This document shows positions 26,190-35,645 of a DNA stretch of 44,098 nt, piece by piece. A model generated the notes under the pieces. It saw nothing but the letters and a program-made list of their open reading frames with translations, did no database searches and was not told the DNA's origin. The first letter of the stretch is position 1; every line of letters begins with the position of its first letter. This DNA comes from Candidatus Endomicrobiellum siamense (GTDB lineage: Bacteria; Elusimicrobiota; Endomicrobiia; Endomicrobiales; Endomicrobiaceae). The position numbers and the translations under genes are program-made. The stretch is from assembly GCA_031268145.1 (NCBI GenBank), contig JAIRXS010000016.1, positions 1-44,098 of the forward strand, read 5' to 3'.

Positions 26190-27218
26190 CTACTTATCCC
26201 ATAAATCTTTTTTTATTTTTCTTAAATCATTATAAATCTCAGGTAATTTTCTAATTAAAGCTCTTATTTTTATACTTTGGTTTAAAGGTGCCATGGGATT
26301 TCCACCTACTTGTTGACCATCTTCGATATTTCCAGAAATACCAGCTTGGCTGGCTATAGTTACATTATTACCTATTTTTAAATGTCCAACAAGGCCTGAT
26401 TGTCCTGCAATAGTTACATTATTGCCTATATGTGTTGAGCCAGCTATTCCTACTTGTGCAACAATAATACAATTTTCACCTATTTCAACATTATGTGCTA
26501 TCTGTACAAGGTTATCTATTTTTGTACCATTACCTATTTTAGTTGAATCGAAAGTAGCTCTATCTATAGTGGTATTTGCGCCTATTTCAACATCATTACC
26601 TATTTTTACATACCCTATTTGAGGAATCTTATGTATTTTACCATCAATATTTGCAAAACCAAAACCATCTCCTCCAATAACAACACCCGGTTGTATTATA
26701 ACTCTATCTCCAATAACTGTACCTTCTCTTATGACTACGTTTGGATAAATAATGCAATCATTCCCAATTACAACATTTTTCCCTATATAAACATTTGGAA
26801 AAATCTTTGCATTATTTCCAAGTTTTACACCTTTTTCAATAACCACGTTTTGCCCAATATAAGTATTAGCACCTATAACAGCAGTGTCTGATATGGAAGC
26901 ACTGCTGTGTATTTTCAATTCTATTTCTTCCAATTTTTCTTTTTCTATCAAACCCAGAATTAAACTATAGGAGTATTGAGGATTTACCACTTTTATAATA
27001 TTCTTTCTCTGAAATTTTGAAGTTTCAATATCTAATCCTACTAAGATAACACCAGCTTTGGTCGTTAAGGCATCTTGTAAATATTTTAAATTTCCTAAAA
27101 AAGAAATTTCATTTTCCCTGGCATTAGAAAGACTATTAACGCCTGTTAAAATAATATCTGTGTCTCCAATAAGTTCTCCAGAAACAATTTTTGCTAATTC
27201 ACAAGTGGTCAACTTCAT
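26190..27218 (-). CDS. lpxD: UDP-3-O-acylglucosamine N-acyltransferase
   Basis: 342 residues. LpxD adds the second 3-hydroxyacyl chain to the 2-amino group of UDP-3-acyl-glucosamine. An N-terminal uridine-binding domain (about 1-100, [33 protein letters not shown]) precedes a long left-handed beta-helix with many hexapeptide repeats. The segment [27 protein letters not shown] and the catalytic histidine in [14 protein letters not shown] are clear, and a helical C-terminus follows. It is 1 base from the ompH gene, in the usual bamA-ompH-lpxD order. Confidence 0.96.
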   Translation of the reverse strand: MKLTTCELAKIVSGELIGDTDIILTGVNSLSNARENEISFLGNLKYLQDALTTKAGVILVGLDIETSKFQRKNIIKVVNPQYSYSLILGLIEKEKLEEIELKIHSSASISDTAVIGANTYIGQNVVIEKGVKLGNNAKIFPNVYIGKNVVIGNDCIIYPNVVIREGTVIGDRVIIQPGVVIGGDGFGFANIDGKIHKIPQIGYVKIGNDVEIGANTTIDRATFDSTKIGNGTKIDNLVQIAHNVEIGENCIIVAQVGIAGSTHIGNNVTIAGQSGLVGHLKIGNNVTIASQAGISGNIEDGQQVGGNPMAPLNQSIKIRALIRKLPEIYNDLRKIKKDLWDK

Positions 27219-27788
27219 TTACTTTTCCTTTAATATTTTTACAATTTCGTCTGTAACATTTTTATATTTACCAAACAAAATGCTTTTTTTATCTAAAATG
27301 GTATCTACATAATGTTCTTTTGCAAAAATTTTTAGTAAAGCTTCTATATCTTTTAAAATTTCTGCAGTATAACGCTCTTCAAGCAAAGCAATATCTTTTT
27401 TTGAACTGTCAGACAAATCAGAAATTTTTATGCGTTGTTCTTTTAAACTTACCAAAAGATTTTCTAATTCCTTTGAATGTTTAGAGGCAAGCATTTCATT
27501 GTTTTCTAACTTTGCTTTTGATATTTTTAAATTTAAAGTTTCTATTTTAGATTTTAAATCGTTAAAGTCTTTTATTAAATCTTCTATAATTGTTTTTCTT
27601 TTATATACAACTTCTTTAATTTCATTTTTATATTTTATAGTTTTTGGATGAGCATTAAATATTTCTTCCATATCAACACAAAAAACATTGTTGAAGTTTT
27701 CAACGTTTAAAGGATCATCCAAGCAAAATACCTTTAAAGATATAAAAAACAAACAAAAAATTAATAAAATAAACTTTTTAGAAAGCAT
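27219..27788 (-). CDS. OmpH/Skp family periplasmic chaperone
   Basis: 189 residues from the ATG at 27788, where the signal sequence begins (LSKKFILLIFCLFFISLKVFCL); the longer frame to 27824 lies within bamA. After the signal comes FCVDMEEIFNAHPKTIKYKNEIKEV, then a long charged coiled coil (about 70-150), as in Skp, the chaperone that carries unfolded barrel proteins to BamA. It overlaps bamA by 11 bases. Its place between bamA and lpxD is the classic arrangement of many diderm bacteria. Confidence 0.85.
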   Translation of the reverse strand: MLSKKFILLIFCLFFISLKVFCLDDPLNVENFNNVFCVDMEEIFNAHPKTIKYKNEIKEVVYKRKTIIEDLIKDFNDLKSKIETLNLKISKAKLENNEMLASKHSKELENLLVSLKEQRIKISDLSDSSKKDIALLEERYTAEILKDIEALLKIFAKEHYVDTILDKKSILFGKYKNVTDEIVKILKEK

Positions 27789-30033
27789 TTCCCATCGTAA
27801 AATAAAACTCTTGTAGAGGTTCACCTTCTTTATGATTTAAGCCATAGCCCCAATCAAGTCTTATTGGAAAGACTGGCGTTGCTATTCTTATACCAAAACC
27901 AACTCCAGAACGTAAATTCCTCTCACCTGTTCCAAGATCTAATTTTATAGTATTAAAATCCGCCCATGAACCACCTACATCATAAAAGAAAGAACCTACA
28001 AGTATTGACCTGCCTTTTTCTGCAACTATAGGAAACTTATACTCTACATTAAAAACCCCCTTTACTTTCCCGCCATTGACAGGCCCTATTTGTACTCTAG
28101 GTTTATAACCTCTAACATCACTCGGTCCACCTGTATAAAATCTTTCATAAATAGGGACTAGGGTTTGATTTCCATAAGCTGTAATTGCACCAAATTCAAC
28201 ATTGGCAGTTAACACAAACTTCCAAAATGTTGGGAAAAACCAAGTAGATCTTGCAATACCTCTTACAAAATTTATATCTCCTCCAATCTGATCATTTGCT
28301 ATTTGGAAATTAAGAACTTGCCTACTACCCTTTGAAGGATCAAAAACATAATCCCTAGAATCATAAACAATCTGCGTAAATATGCTGGATGTTTTTCCTT
28401 TTGAAAGGTCGGCTGCTTGTTCTATTTGTTTTTTTACAGAATCTTTTATATCTTTAAGTTTTATATCTTCAAAAGTATACCCAAACATCAATGATACGTA
28501 GTCGCTTAATCTTGGCCCTATTTTAGTAGAAAAACCTATTCTCCCTTCTTCATAAGCCTCTGTGTAAGTTGCATAATCTTTTTTTCTATTCATATCAAAA
28601 AGACTTAAAGTTAAACTTATATTTTTATCTAAAATTCTCGGTTCAGTCCAATCTATCTCATAATTTTGCCTGCGAGATCCAAACTCACACAACAAGTTTA
28701 ATCTTTGAGCAAGTCCAAATAAATTCATATGCTGTAATTGTAAAGAGCCTATTAGTTGATCAACTGAAGAATATCCAATACCTGCAGTAATAATACCTGG
28801 TTTCCCTTCTGTAATAGCAAGAGACAAGTCTAAAACATCCTGTGCACCCGTTGGCATAGGTTGAGTTTCCACACTTTCAATAAAACCTAAATTGTAAATT
28901 TTCTCTACACTCCTACGTACTTTTTGAAAAGAAAATACATCTCCAGGAGATAAAAGTATTTCTCTTCTTATTACCTTATCCTTTGTGGAAACAAGGCCAT
29001 CAATGTAAATATTTCCTATATATACAATTGTATTTTCTTGAATTGAAAAATTTACATCTACAATATTTGAAGACTCATTTGCCTTGTTAAATTCTGGTTC
29101 AATCTTTGCGTTTAAATAGCCTCTATCAGAATATAAAGAATATATCTCCCTGACTATTTCAATAATTTTATCTTGATTATAAATTTGTTTTCTTTTTAAT
29201 TTAATTACTTTTTGAATAATTTTATCATCAATAGCAAAACGTCCACTATAACTTACATTACCAATTTCATATTTATTGCCTTCATCTATATTAATTTTTA
29301 AAAACATTGCTGTTCTGGTGTCATTATAGGTTATAGAAGAAGACAACAATTGGTAATCCATAAAGCCATTATCTTTATAGAAAGTTTGTATTCCCATCAT
29401 GTCTGCCTGGAAAACCCCATCCTTAAATATTTTCTTAGGTTTTGTTTTCATTAGTGTCAGGATCTTTTTATTCTTAAATGAAAAAACCCCTTCAACATCA
29501 ACACCGCCTATAGTAATCTTGTTGTTTTCTGTTATAACAAAAGTTATAGTAATTTTATTTGTGTCCGCGTCTATAGTTGGATATGCTTCTATTTGGCAAT
29601 CCGCATAACCCTTGTCTCTATATAAATCTAATATTTTATTTTTTGTTTCTTCTAATTTTAGAAGATCATAATACTCTTTTTCTTTTAACACGCTTGTACT
29701 TTTTAATTTACTTATTGAAAATGACGAATTACCCTTAAAAACAACGCGATGTATATATGGCTTTTCTGTAACTGTAAAGGTGAGAATTCCTTTTTGCTCT
29801 TCAAAAGAGACTTCAACATTTTCAAAATAGTCAAGCGCAGATATAGAGCGCACAGTTTCTCTGGCAACATCTGCAGAATAGACTTCACCTTTTTTAATGT
29901 TAATAGCAGACAAAACAGTTTTCAATTTAACATTGTGAAGTCCATCAATTTCAATAAAAGATATTATATCTGTAGCATAAACAAAAGAAGTAAATAAAAG
30001 TATAAAAGATATAAAAATAACACGAACTTTCAT
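27778..30033 (-). CDS. bamA: outer membrane protein assembly factor BamA
   Basis: 751 residues. After a signal peptide (VRVIFISFILLFTSFVYA) come POTRA domains (DIISFIEIDGLHNVKLKTV; EKPYIHRVVFKGNSSFS; ITIGGVDVEGVFSFKNKKI; YEIGNVSYSGRFAIDDKII; VYIGNIYIDGLVSTKDKV), then the C-terminal barrel. The barrel carries the lid signature VRGY (in GGPSDVRGYKPR) and ends in FYFTMGNAF with the expected C-terminal phenylalanine. The protein inserts beta-barrel proteins in the outer membrane. A good promoter and GGGAG ribosome site lie upstream. The gene opens the large envelope operon running to lpxB. Confidence 0.95.
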   Translation of the reverse strand: MKVRVIFISFILLFTSFVYATDIISFIEIDGLHNVKLKTVLSAINIKKGEVYSADVARETVRSISALDYFENVEVSFEEQKGILTFTVTEKPYIHRVVFKGNSSFSISKLKSTSVLKEKEYYDLLKLEETKNKILDLYRDKGYADCQIEAYPTIDADTNKITITFVITENNKITIGGVDVEGVFSFKNKKILTLMKTKPKKIFKDGVFQADMMGIQTFYKDNGFMDYQLLSSSITYNDTRTAMFLKINIDEGNKYEIGNVSYSGRFAIDDKIIQKVIKLKRKQIYNQDKIIEIVREIYSLYSDRGYLNAKIEPEFNKANESSNIVDVNFSIQENTIVYIGNIYIDGLVSTKDKVIRREILLSPGDVFSFQKVRRSVEKIYNLGFIESVETQPMPTGAQDVLDLSLAITEGKPGIITAGIGYSSVDQLIGSLQLQHMNLFGLAQRLNLLCEFGSRRQNYEIDWTEPRILDKNISLTLSLFDMNRKKDYATYTEAYEEGRIGFSTKIGPRLSDYVSLMFGYTFEDIKLKDIKDSVKKQIEQAADLSKGKTSSIFTQIVYDSRDYVFDPSKGSRQVLNFQIANDQIGGDINFVRGIARSTWFFPTFWKFVLTANVEFGAITAYGNQTLVPIYERFYTGGPSDVRGYKPRVQIGPVNGGKVKGVFNVEYKFPIVAEKGRSILVGSFFYDVGGSWADFNTIKLDLGTGERNLRSGVGFGIRIATPVFPIRLDWGYGLNHKEGEPLQEFYFTMGNAF

Positions 30034-30050
30034 TAAAAAACTCCCAGAAA

Positions 30051-30080
30051 ATTATAATAACAATTTTTGTATTTTATCAA
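30051..30080 (-). promoter_or_regulatory. sigma-70-type promoter for the bamA-lpx operon
   Basis: On the minus strand TTGATA (30075-30080) and TATAAT (30051-30056) are 18 bases apart, 17 bases from the bamA ATG. The distance leaves a very short leader that still contains GGGAG. Confidence 0.55.
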
Positions 30081-30109
30081 AAATATATGTCTTTCTCAAT
30101 TGTTTAAAA

Positions 30110-30853
30110 CTAAAAACCTATAAACATGCCTAAACTGTAAATAGGCTCTTCTGTGTAAACAGAAACATCTCCAACAAAATTTAATATGCCCAAACTAGCA
30201 CTTAAGCCTACTCCATAGCCAAAATCATATGCCTTTGAAGACATTCCGTAATACTTAGATGAATAATCTTTAAGATCAGTAATATCATAATTTAAACCAA
30301 TATAAGGTTTAATAATTGGAACTTGAGAAAATTGTAAAATCACAGAATTTTTTAAATTCCAAGCTTTAAATTCATTGCCGTTAGCATTAGTAGATGCATT
30401 ATTATATATGGACTGTAAAGAAATAGAGGGAAGTATAACAGTCTTTGATTTAAATAGTTCATGTAATAAGCCAGCTCCAATAATAGTTGTATCATTAAAC
30501 CTTGAAAATCTTAAAATAGCATTAAAGTCATAAGGCAATCCCACACAAAAATGAAGTATAGGAAAAAACAGTGCTTTTGAATCTGAATCTTTGACAATTA
30601 TATTATTCTTAGAAATATCGCGATAAGAAATTTTTAAACTACAAAAAATTCCAAGAGATCCTAACGAAGCGCCTAAACCAAAAGCTCCTCCTGAAATTAC
30701 TTGCCCAAAATCTTTTGTAAAAACATCAAGATTTTTTTGCGCCTCTTGTTCAGATAAAACATTTAAAACAGAATTAAAAGATGTATATGAATTTGCCACA
30801 CATTGAGGAACTAATAAAAAAAACATCACAAAAAATGCAAGAATTTTATTCAT
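30110..30853 (-). CDS. predicted outer-membrane protein, unknown family
   Basis: 247 residues. It begins with a signal peptide (NKILAFFVMFFLLVPQCVANS) and the rest is rich in glycine, aromatic and alternating residues (GGAFGLGASLGSLGIFCSLKISYRD; YGVGLSASLGILNFVGDVSVY), ending SLGMFIGF with a terminal phenylalanine. This fits a small outer-membrane barrel with about eight to ten strands. No family is recognised. It overlaps coaX by 4 bases (ATGA), so it is translated as part of that operon. It lies 76 bases before bamA, but that gene has its own promoter. Confidence 0.65.
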   Translation of the reverse strand: MNKILAFFVMFFLLVPQCVANSYTSFNSVLNVLSEQEAQKNLDVFTKDFGQVISGGAFGLGASLGSLGIFCSLKISYRDISKNNIIVKDSDSKALFFPILHFCVGLPYDFNAILRFSRFNDTTIIGAGLLHELFKSKTVILPSISLQSIYNNASTNANGNEFKAWNLKNSVILQFSQVPIIKPYIGLNYDITDLKDYSSKYYGMSSKAYDFGYGVGLSASLGILNFVGDVSVYTEEPIYSLGMFIGF

Positions 30854-31644
30854 TTTTTTAATCTCCTATTTCTTCTTTCCCATATAATTCGTATACCTTC
30901 TAATGTTAAGTTTGGGAGGATGATTTCTATTTCTTTTATTTCATCTACCATTAAATTAGCGAGCCCACCCGTAGCAATTACATAATCAACTTTCATTTCT
31001 TTTTTTGTTCGCTGTATAATCTCTTTAATAAGTCCTACGTATCCAAAATAAAGACCCGACTGTATACATTCAACTGTTGTTGTTCCGATAGCTTTTAAAG
31101 GTTTTTTAAGTTCAACTTGAGGCAACTGTGCTGTTTTTAAGCTCAAAGACTGGGCAGAAATTAATGGACCTGGTGCAATTGCACCGCCTAAATATTGTCC
31201 TTTAGAGTCTATACAGTCAAAAGTTGTAGCCGTGCCAAAATCAACAATTATACAACCGCTGCCATAAAAAGAATACGCGGCAACTGCATCTGCAATCCTA
31301 TCTGCGCCAAGCTCTTTTTTATCTAAAGATGCAATTTTTAGATCACCACAATGCTCATAATTTACAAAAAATATTGTCTTAGCAAAATATTCCTGCGCTA
31401 CTTCTTTAAAAATGTTATTTAAAGAAGGCACTACGCTTGCAACAGCAATATGTTTTACATCTTTAGCATTAAGTCCATTATAAAAGAACATATCCATAAG
31501 CATAGTTGCATATTCATCTGATGTTTGGTTTTTTACTGTAGACATTCTCCAAACTTTTAAAGGATTGTTTAAAATTTTTTTATGTTCAATTTTAAACAAC
31601 CCAACTGTTATATTTGTATTACCTATATCTAAAGCTAAAAACAT
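30850..31644 (-). CDS. coaX: type III pantothenate kinase
   Basis: 264 residues from the ATG at 31644, preceded by GAGGA; the longer frame to 31692 overlaps the fumarase gene. CoaX phosphorylates pantothenate in the first step of CoA synthesis. The ASKHA-fold motifs are intact: FLALDIGNTNITVGLF, then ELGADRIADAVAAY, VDFGTATTFDCID and GGAIAPGPLIS, with ATGGLANL at the C-terminus. The length is normal (about 255-265). It sits after the fumarase genes with a 10-base gap. Confidence 0.94.
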   Translation of the reverse strand: MFLALDIGNTNITVGLFKIEHKKILNNPLKVWRMSTVKNQTSDEYATMLMDMFFYNGLNAKDVKHIAVASVVPSLNNIFKEVAQEYFAKTIFFVNYEHCGDLKIASLDKKELGADRIADAVAAYSFYGSGCIIVDFGTATTFDCIDSKGQYLGGAIAPGPLISAQSLSLKTAQLPQVELKKPLKAIGTTTVECIQSGLYFGYVGLIKEIIQRTKKEMKVDYVIATGGLANLMVDEIKEIEIILPNLTLEGIRIIWERRNRRLKK

Positions 31645-31654
31645 TTTTATCCTC

Positions 31655-32176
31655 TTAAAAAATATTGTTGCCATTACTATCAATAGCAACAATAACTGGC
31701 ATATCTTTTATTTCAAATTTATAAACAGCTTCTGGACCTAAATCCTCAAAAGCAATCAAATCTGCTTTTGTTATAGACTTAGAAATAAGAGCAGCAACAC
31801 CTCCGGTAGCTACAAAATATATTGCGCTATTTTCTTTTATTGATCTTTGTACTTCTTTAGACCTATCTCCTTTACCTATTAAAATTTTCACTCCTTCTTT
31901 AAGCAATCTTGGTGTAAAAATATCCATTCTAGAAGATGTTGTTGGACCACAAGATCCAACAATTTTTCCTGGACTGGTCGCTGTAGGTCCACAATAATAA
32001 ATCGCAGAATTGTTTAAATCAAAAGGAATTTTACTTTTATTGCCAGAATCCAATAAATCTATTATCCTTCTATGAGCAGCATCTCTTGCAGTATAGACTA
32101 TTCCGCTAAGTAAAATTTTTTGGCCAATTTTTAAATTTTTTATATTAAAAATTAATTCATCTAAACTTATCTTCAT
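31655..32176 (-). CDS. class I fumarate hydratase, beta subunit (C-terminal domain)
   Basis: 173 residues. The heterodimeric class I fumarase converts fumarate to malate with a [4Fe-4S] cluster bound by the alpha subunit. This subunit shows LSGIVYTARDAAHRRI, IYYCGPTATSPGKIVGSCGPTTSSRMD, LIGKGDRSKE, YFVATGGVAALI and FEDLGPEAVYKFEIKDMPVIVAID. The same fold is found in the tartrate dehydratase beta subunit, but with the alpha subunit and malic enzyme next to it, fumarase is the better call. It overlaps the alpha gene by 4 bases. Confidence 0.88.
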   Translation of the reverse strand: MKISLDELIFNIKNLKIGQKILLSGIVYTARDAAHRRIIDLLDSGNKSKIPFDLNNSAIYYCGPTATSPGKIVGSCGPTTSSRMDIFTPRLLKEGVKILIGKGDRSKEVQRSIKENSAIYFVATGGVAALISKSITKADLIAFEDLGPEAVYKFEIKDMPVIVAIDSNGNNIF

Positions 32177-33009
32177 AAAATAACCGTTTGTTTTCTACAA
32201 GAGTGGCATTGAATACTTACCGCTACTGGAAGAGAAGCTATGTGAGTAGGCTTTGTCTCAATAAAAACTGCTAAAACAGTAGTTTTACCATGTAATCCCA
32301 TAGGTCCTATATTTAATTTATTTATATCTTCCAAGAGCTCTTTTTCTTTCTCTTCATAAATAGGACTAATATTTTTGCTTCCTATTTCTCTAAGCAAAGT
32401 TTTTTTTGCCAATAATCCAACTGAAGAAAAGTCTCCCCCTATCCCAACTCCTACTATTAAAGGAGGACATGCATTTCTTGCATTGTCTACAACATCTAAA
32501 ATAAATCTTTTTACTCCATCCCAGCTATAAGAAGGTACAAGCATTTTTAAAGCACTTGCATTTTCACTGCCTCCTCCTTTAGCTAAAAAAGATATTTCTA
32601 TTTTATCGCCGCTTATAATATCAATATAAATATTTGCAGGGGTATTATCTTGCGTATTTTTTCTATCCAAAGGATCGCACACAATAGACTTACGCAGATA
32701 GTTGTTTTTATAACCTAAAGAAATACCTTTATTTATTGCATCATAAATGTTGCCGTCTTCTATATACACATCTTTGCCTAATTTTACAAAAAAATTGGCT
32801 GTGCCAGTGTCTTGGCATAATGGTAATTTTTCTGATCTTGCAATATCAGCATTTTCAACAATTTCTTTTAAAATATCTTTTGCTATACCTTCCTCACATA
32901 AAATTCTTTGTTTTAAAGAAGATAAAACATCGCAAGGTAAACAAAAGTTTGTATCAACACACAAACTCTCTACTATTTCTGTTATAGTTTTAGATTTTAT
33001 ATTTCTCAC
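32173..33009 (-). CDS. class I fumarate hydratase, alpha subunit (N-terminal domain)
   Basis: 278 residues starting at GTG 33009, overlapping the end of the malic enzyme gene by 20 bases. Cluster-binding cysteines are expected in LPLCQDTGTANFF, in NACPPLIVGVGIGGDFSS and near the end in VSIQCHSCR. The part DNTPANIYIDIISGDKIEISFLAKGGGSEN and the late IGPMGLHGKTTVLAVFIETKPTHIASLPVAVS fit the family. With the malic enzyme it gives a route from fumarate through malate to pyruvate. Confidence 0.9.
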   Translation of the reverse strand: MRNIKSKTITEIVESLCVDTNFCLPCDVLSSLKQRILCEEGIAKDILKEIVENADIARSEKLPLCQDTGTANFFVKLGKDVYIEDGNIYDAINKGISLGYKNNYLRKSIVCDPLDRKNTQDNTPANIYIDIISGDKIEISFLAKGGGSENASALKMLVPSYSWDGVKRFILDVVDNARNACPPLIVGVGIGGDFSSVGLLAKKTLLREIGSKNISPIYEEKEKELLEDINKLNIGPMGLHGKTTVLAVFIETKPTHIASLPVAVSIQCHSCRKQTVIL

Positions 33010-34342
33010 TTTTGATATAGCCTTTTTTCATCATTGTATCTGTTACTTGTCTACTTCTTTTTATAATCTTTTCTGCATTTTCATAAATTTCATTATAACT
33101 TAGAATATTAGAAGCAACTTTTTCTTTTATAGCTTTTACGCCTATTGCTGCTGCAACTTTGGGAAAAATTTCCCACTCATCCATAGTAGGGAGGATTTTG
33201 TCTAGTCTTATTTTATTATCAGGCACACAAGAAGCAAGCTCTATAGCTGCTGTTATACACATTGTGTCAGTTATTGTTGTAGCTTTTACATCCAAAACTC
33301 CTCTAAAAACACCTGGAAACCCCAAAGAATTGTTTACCTGATTAGCAAAATCACTCCTGCCTGTAGCAACTATTGCTGCTCCTGCTTGTTTTGCTTGCCA
33401 CGGCCAAATTTCTGGAATAGGATTTGCACAAGCAAACACTATTGAATTTTTTGCCATTAAAGTTACCCATTCTTTTTTTATTGTTTCTGGTCCTGGCGCA
33501 GACAAAGCAATAACAACATCTGCGTTTGTCATAGCTTCTTTTATACCACCTCTAACATCTTTGTCATTTGTATCTGTAGCAAGCGACCACTGCTCGTAAT
33601 ATGACCTTAAATCAAACCTTTCTTTGTGTAATGTACCTTTAACATCAACCATCACTATATTTTTGGAATTTACTCCATACAATATTAGAAGCTTAGCTAT
33701 ACATACATTAGCTGCCCCTGCTCCTATCATTGCTATATTAACTTTTTTAGCTTTTTTACCTACAACTTTTAAAGCATTTATAAAACCTGCCAAAGTAACA
33801 AGAGCTGTGCCTTGTTGGTCATCATGCCAAACTGGGATAGAACACTCTTTTCTTAAAGTACTTAAAACAGAAAAACATTTTGGTTGCGATATATCTTCTA
33901 AATTTACACCACCAAATGATGGCTGCAAAATTTTAACTGTTTGTATTATTTCTTTTTCATCTTTTGTTCCAAGACATATCGGGAAAGCGTCTATTCCGCC
34001 AAGATATTTATAAAGAAGCGCTTTCCCTTCCATAACAGGTATGCTAGCATGTGCGCCAATATCTCCAAGTCCTAAAACTCTTGATCCATCACTTACAACT
34101 GCAACACTATTGCCTTTATTTGTGTACTCATAAACAAGCTCCTGGTTTTCATAAATATCTCTGCAGACTGCAGCTACACCAGGACTATACCATATAGAAA
34201 AATCATCTAAACTTTTCACTTGGCATTTTGGTACTACTTCTATTTTACCTTTATAAATAGAGTGTAGCTTTCTTGCTATTTTGGATGGTTCTTGAGCTGC
34301 TTTCAAAAGTTTATTTTCATCAATTCTTTTATTGCTTTTCAT
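32990..34342 (-). CDS. NAD(P)-dependent malic enzyme
   Basis: 450 residues. It decarboxylates malate to pyruvate with NAD(P). The N-terminal half has KGKIEVVPKCQVKSLDDFSIWYSPGVAAVCRDI, VAVVSDGSRVLGLGDIGAHASIPVMEGKALLYK, and WHDDQQGTALVTLAGFINALK, where the acidic pair binds the metal. The nucleotide domain has IAMIGAGAANVCIAKLL, and SDFANQVNNSLGFPGVFRGVLDV follows. The length matches the short bacterial form without the phosphotransacetylase-like tail. The gene opens an operon with the fumarase subunits, coaX and an outer-membrane protein. Confidence 0.94.
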   Translation of the reverse strand: MKSNKRIDENKLLKAAQEPSKIARKLHSIYKGKIEVVPKCQVKSLDDFSIWYSPGVAAVCRDIYENQELVYEYTNKGNSVAVVSDGSRVLGLGDIGAHASIPVMEGKALLYKYLGGIDAFPICLGTKDEKEIIQTVKILQPSFGGVNLEDISQPKCFSVLSTLRKECSIPVWHDDQQGTALVTLAGFINALKVVGKKAKKVNIAMIGAGAANVCIAKLLILYGVNSKNIVMVDVKGTLHKERFDLRSYYEQWSLATDTNDKDVRGGIKEAMTNADVVIALSAPGPETIKKEWVTLMAKNSIVFACANPIPEIWPWQAKQAGAAIVATGRSDFANQVNNSLGFPGVFRGVLDVKATTITDTMCITAAIELASCVPDNKIRLDKILPTMDEWEIFPKVAAAIGVKAIKEKVASNILSYNEIYENAEKIIKRSRQVTDTMMKKGYIKSEKYKI

Positions 34343-34374
34343 GTCAATCCCAAATTCAAGTATAAATATTTTTA

Positions 34375-34403
34375 ATTATATATCTTTAGACAATACTCGT
34401 CAA
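34375..34403 (-). promoter_or_regulatory. sigma-70-type promoter for the malic enzyme operon
   Basis: On the minus strand TTGACG (34398-34403) and TATAAT (34375-34380) are 17 bases apart, 32 bases from the malic enzyme ATG. This is a near-consensus promoter. Confidence 0.65.
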
Positions 34404-34452
34404 ACAAAGTTAATTTTTGTATAATTTGTTAAATTAAGGAGTTATTGTAAAT

Positions 34453-35478
34453 ATGCCAAAAATTTCAGTTATTATTCCAATTTATAATGTTGAAAAATAC
34501 ATAAAAAAATGTTTAGAGAGTATTATATCACAAACCTTAAAAGACATAGAAATACTTTGTATTGACGACTCTGGAATAGACAACTCTATAAAAATTGTTG
34601 AAAGTTTTGCAAAGAAAGACACTAGAATAAAAATAATACAATTAGATACAAACAAATTACCTGGAGCAGCAAGAAATATAGGTATAGAAAAATCTACTGG
34701 GGAATATATTTCTTTCATTGACCCTGATGATTATATAAAGCCTAATCTATTAGAAATTGCTTACACCAAATTAGAAGAGTTACAACTAGATAGTGTGTGG
34801 TTTAACATAAAAATTTTTGATGACAAAAAGAAATCTTTTACAAAAGATAATTATTTTTTAGAAACTAGTAACAGTATATTAAGCATAACTCCAAAAAATA
34901 TAAACAAGTTTCCAATAAATTGTTGGAACAAAGTTTATCGCACAAGTATAATCAAAAAAAATAACATTATGTTTTCAGAAAATATTCTTTTCGAAGATTT
35001 AGAATTCTATTATAAATTTTTTACCAAATCAAAAGAAACCTATTTCATCAATAAACATCTATATATTTACAGATTAAGGCCAAATTCTATATTATCTAGT
35101 AAAAAAAATAGAGAAGATATTTTTAAAGCTATTAAAAATATCTATTGTTATCTTATCAAAGAAAATATATTTGAGAATTATAAAGATTCTCTTCTTCAAT
35201 TAATTGTGCAAAGCATAGAACGCTCAGATAATGTTAAAGACATAATACCATGTACTGTAAATTTATTAAAACAAATTAACTTCCCTAAAGAATATCAAAA
35301 AGACAAAAAAGGATTTTATAGTTTTTTAAACTATATGATTTATTTCAATAAACTTCCAAAATTTATACAAATTTTAAATAAATATTATTTTGGATTAATT
35401 TTTGGAATTTCAAAATTTTTACCTAAAAAAAGTTATAGAAAAAAGTGTAGAGAAAAATTTAAAAAATATTTTTTTTAA
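34453..35478 (+). CDS. family 2 glycosyltransferase
   Basis: 341 residues. The GT2 catalytic domain fills the N-terminal 200: ISVIIPIYNVEKYIKKCLESIISQTL, EILCIDDSGIDNS, LPGAARNIGIEKSTGEYISFIDPDDYI (metal-binding DPDD), and NKVYRTSIIKKNNIMFSENILFEDLEFYYKF with the later acidic ED. The C-terminal part is very Lys/Tyr-rich. Such enzymes add sugars to surface glycans; donor and acceptor are unknown. It stands alone on the plus strand with AAGGAG eleven bases upstream, and a TATAAT box lies at 34420-34425. The decayed YgiQ-like fragment follows only 8 bases after the stop. Confidence 0.87.
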   Translation: MPKISVIIPIYNVEKYIKKCLESIISQTLKDIEILCIDDSGIDNSIKIVESFAKKDTRIKIIQLDTNKLPGAARNIGIEKSTGEYISFIDPDDYIKPNLLEIAYTKLEELQLDSVWFNIKIFDDKKKSFTKDNYFLETSNSILSITPKNINKFPINCWNKVYRTSIIKKNNIMFSENILFEDLEFYYKFFTKSKETYFINKHLYIYRLRPNSILSSKKNREDIFKAIKNIYCYLIKENIFENYKDSLLQLIVQSIERSDNVKDIIPCTVNLLKQINFPKEYQKDKKGFYSFLNYMIYFNKLPKFIQILNKYYFGLIFGISKFLPKKSYRKKCREKFKKYFF

Positions 35479-35486
35479 GGATTTTC

Positions 35487-35640
35487 ATGTTTTTACCAAC
35501 AACTAAAAGAAGAAATAAACTTACTTAAATGGGACAGGCCTGATATAATTCTAGTTTCAGGTGACACTTACATTGATAGTCCTTATTTTTGTCGAAACGG
35601 ACAGAAATGCAAAACAAAAACAGAAAAGAACAATTTGCAA
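35487..35640 (+). pseudogene. remnant of a YgiQ-family radical SAM gene
   Basis: The ATG at 35487 reads MFLPTTK, then after a one-base shift the next frame reads EEINLLKWDRPDIILVSGD, followed at once by TYIDSPYF. Together they match the conserved N-terminus of YgiQ-type radical SAM proteins (FLPTT, a Trp-Asp pair, VSGD-YID-P-F). After codon PYF (35589) the match stops, and about 50 bases of Lys-rich coding-like sequence follow before the end of the M23 gene. The family is about 600 residues, so nearly all of the gene, including the radical SAM cysteines, has been lost by deletion. Family recognition rests on about 40 residues. Confidence 0.6.
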
Positions 35641-35645
35641 ATAGA

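Noticed and set aside
27788-27824. Longer start of the ompH gene
   Set aside because: The extra residues are inside the bamA coding region and precede a proper signal peptide; the start at 27788 fits the family.
34397-34425. Full promoter for the plus-strand glycosyltransferase
   Set aside because: A TATAAT box is present at 34420-34425 but no acceptable -35 box at 16-18 bases; left as a partial signal only.
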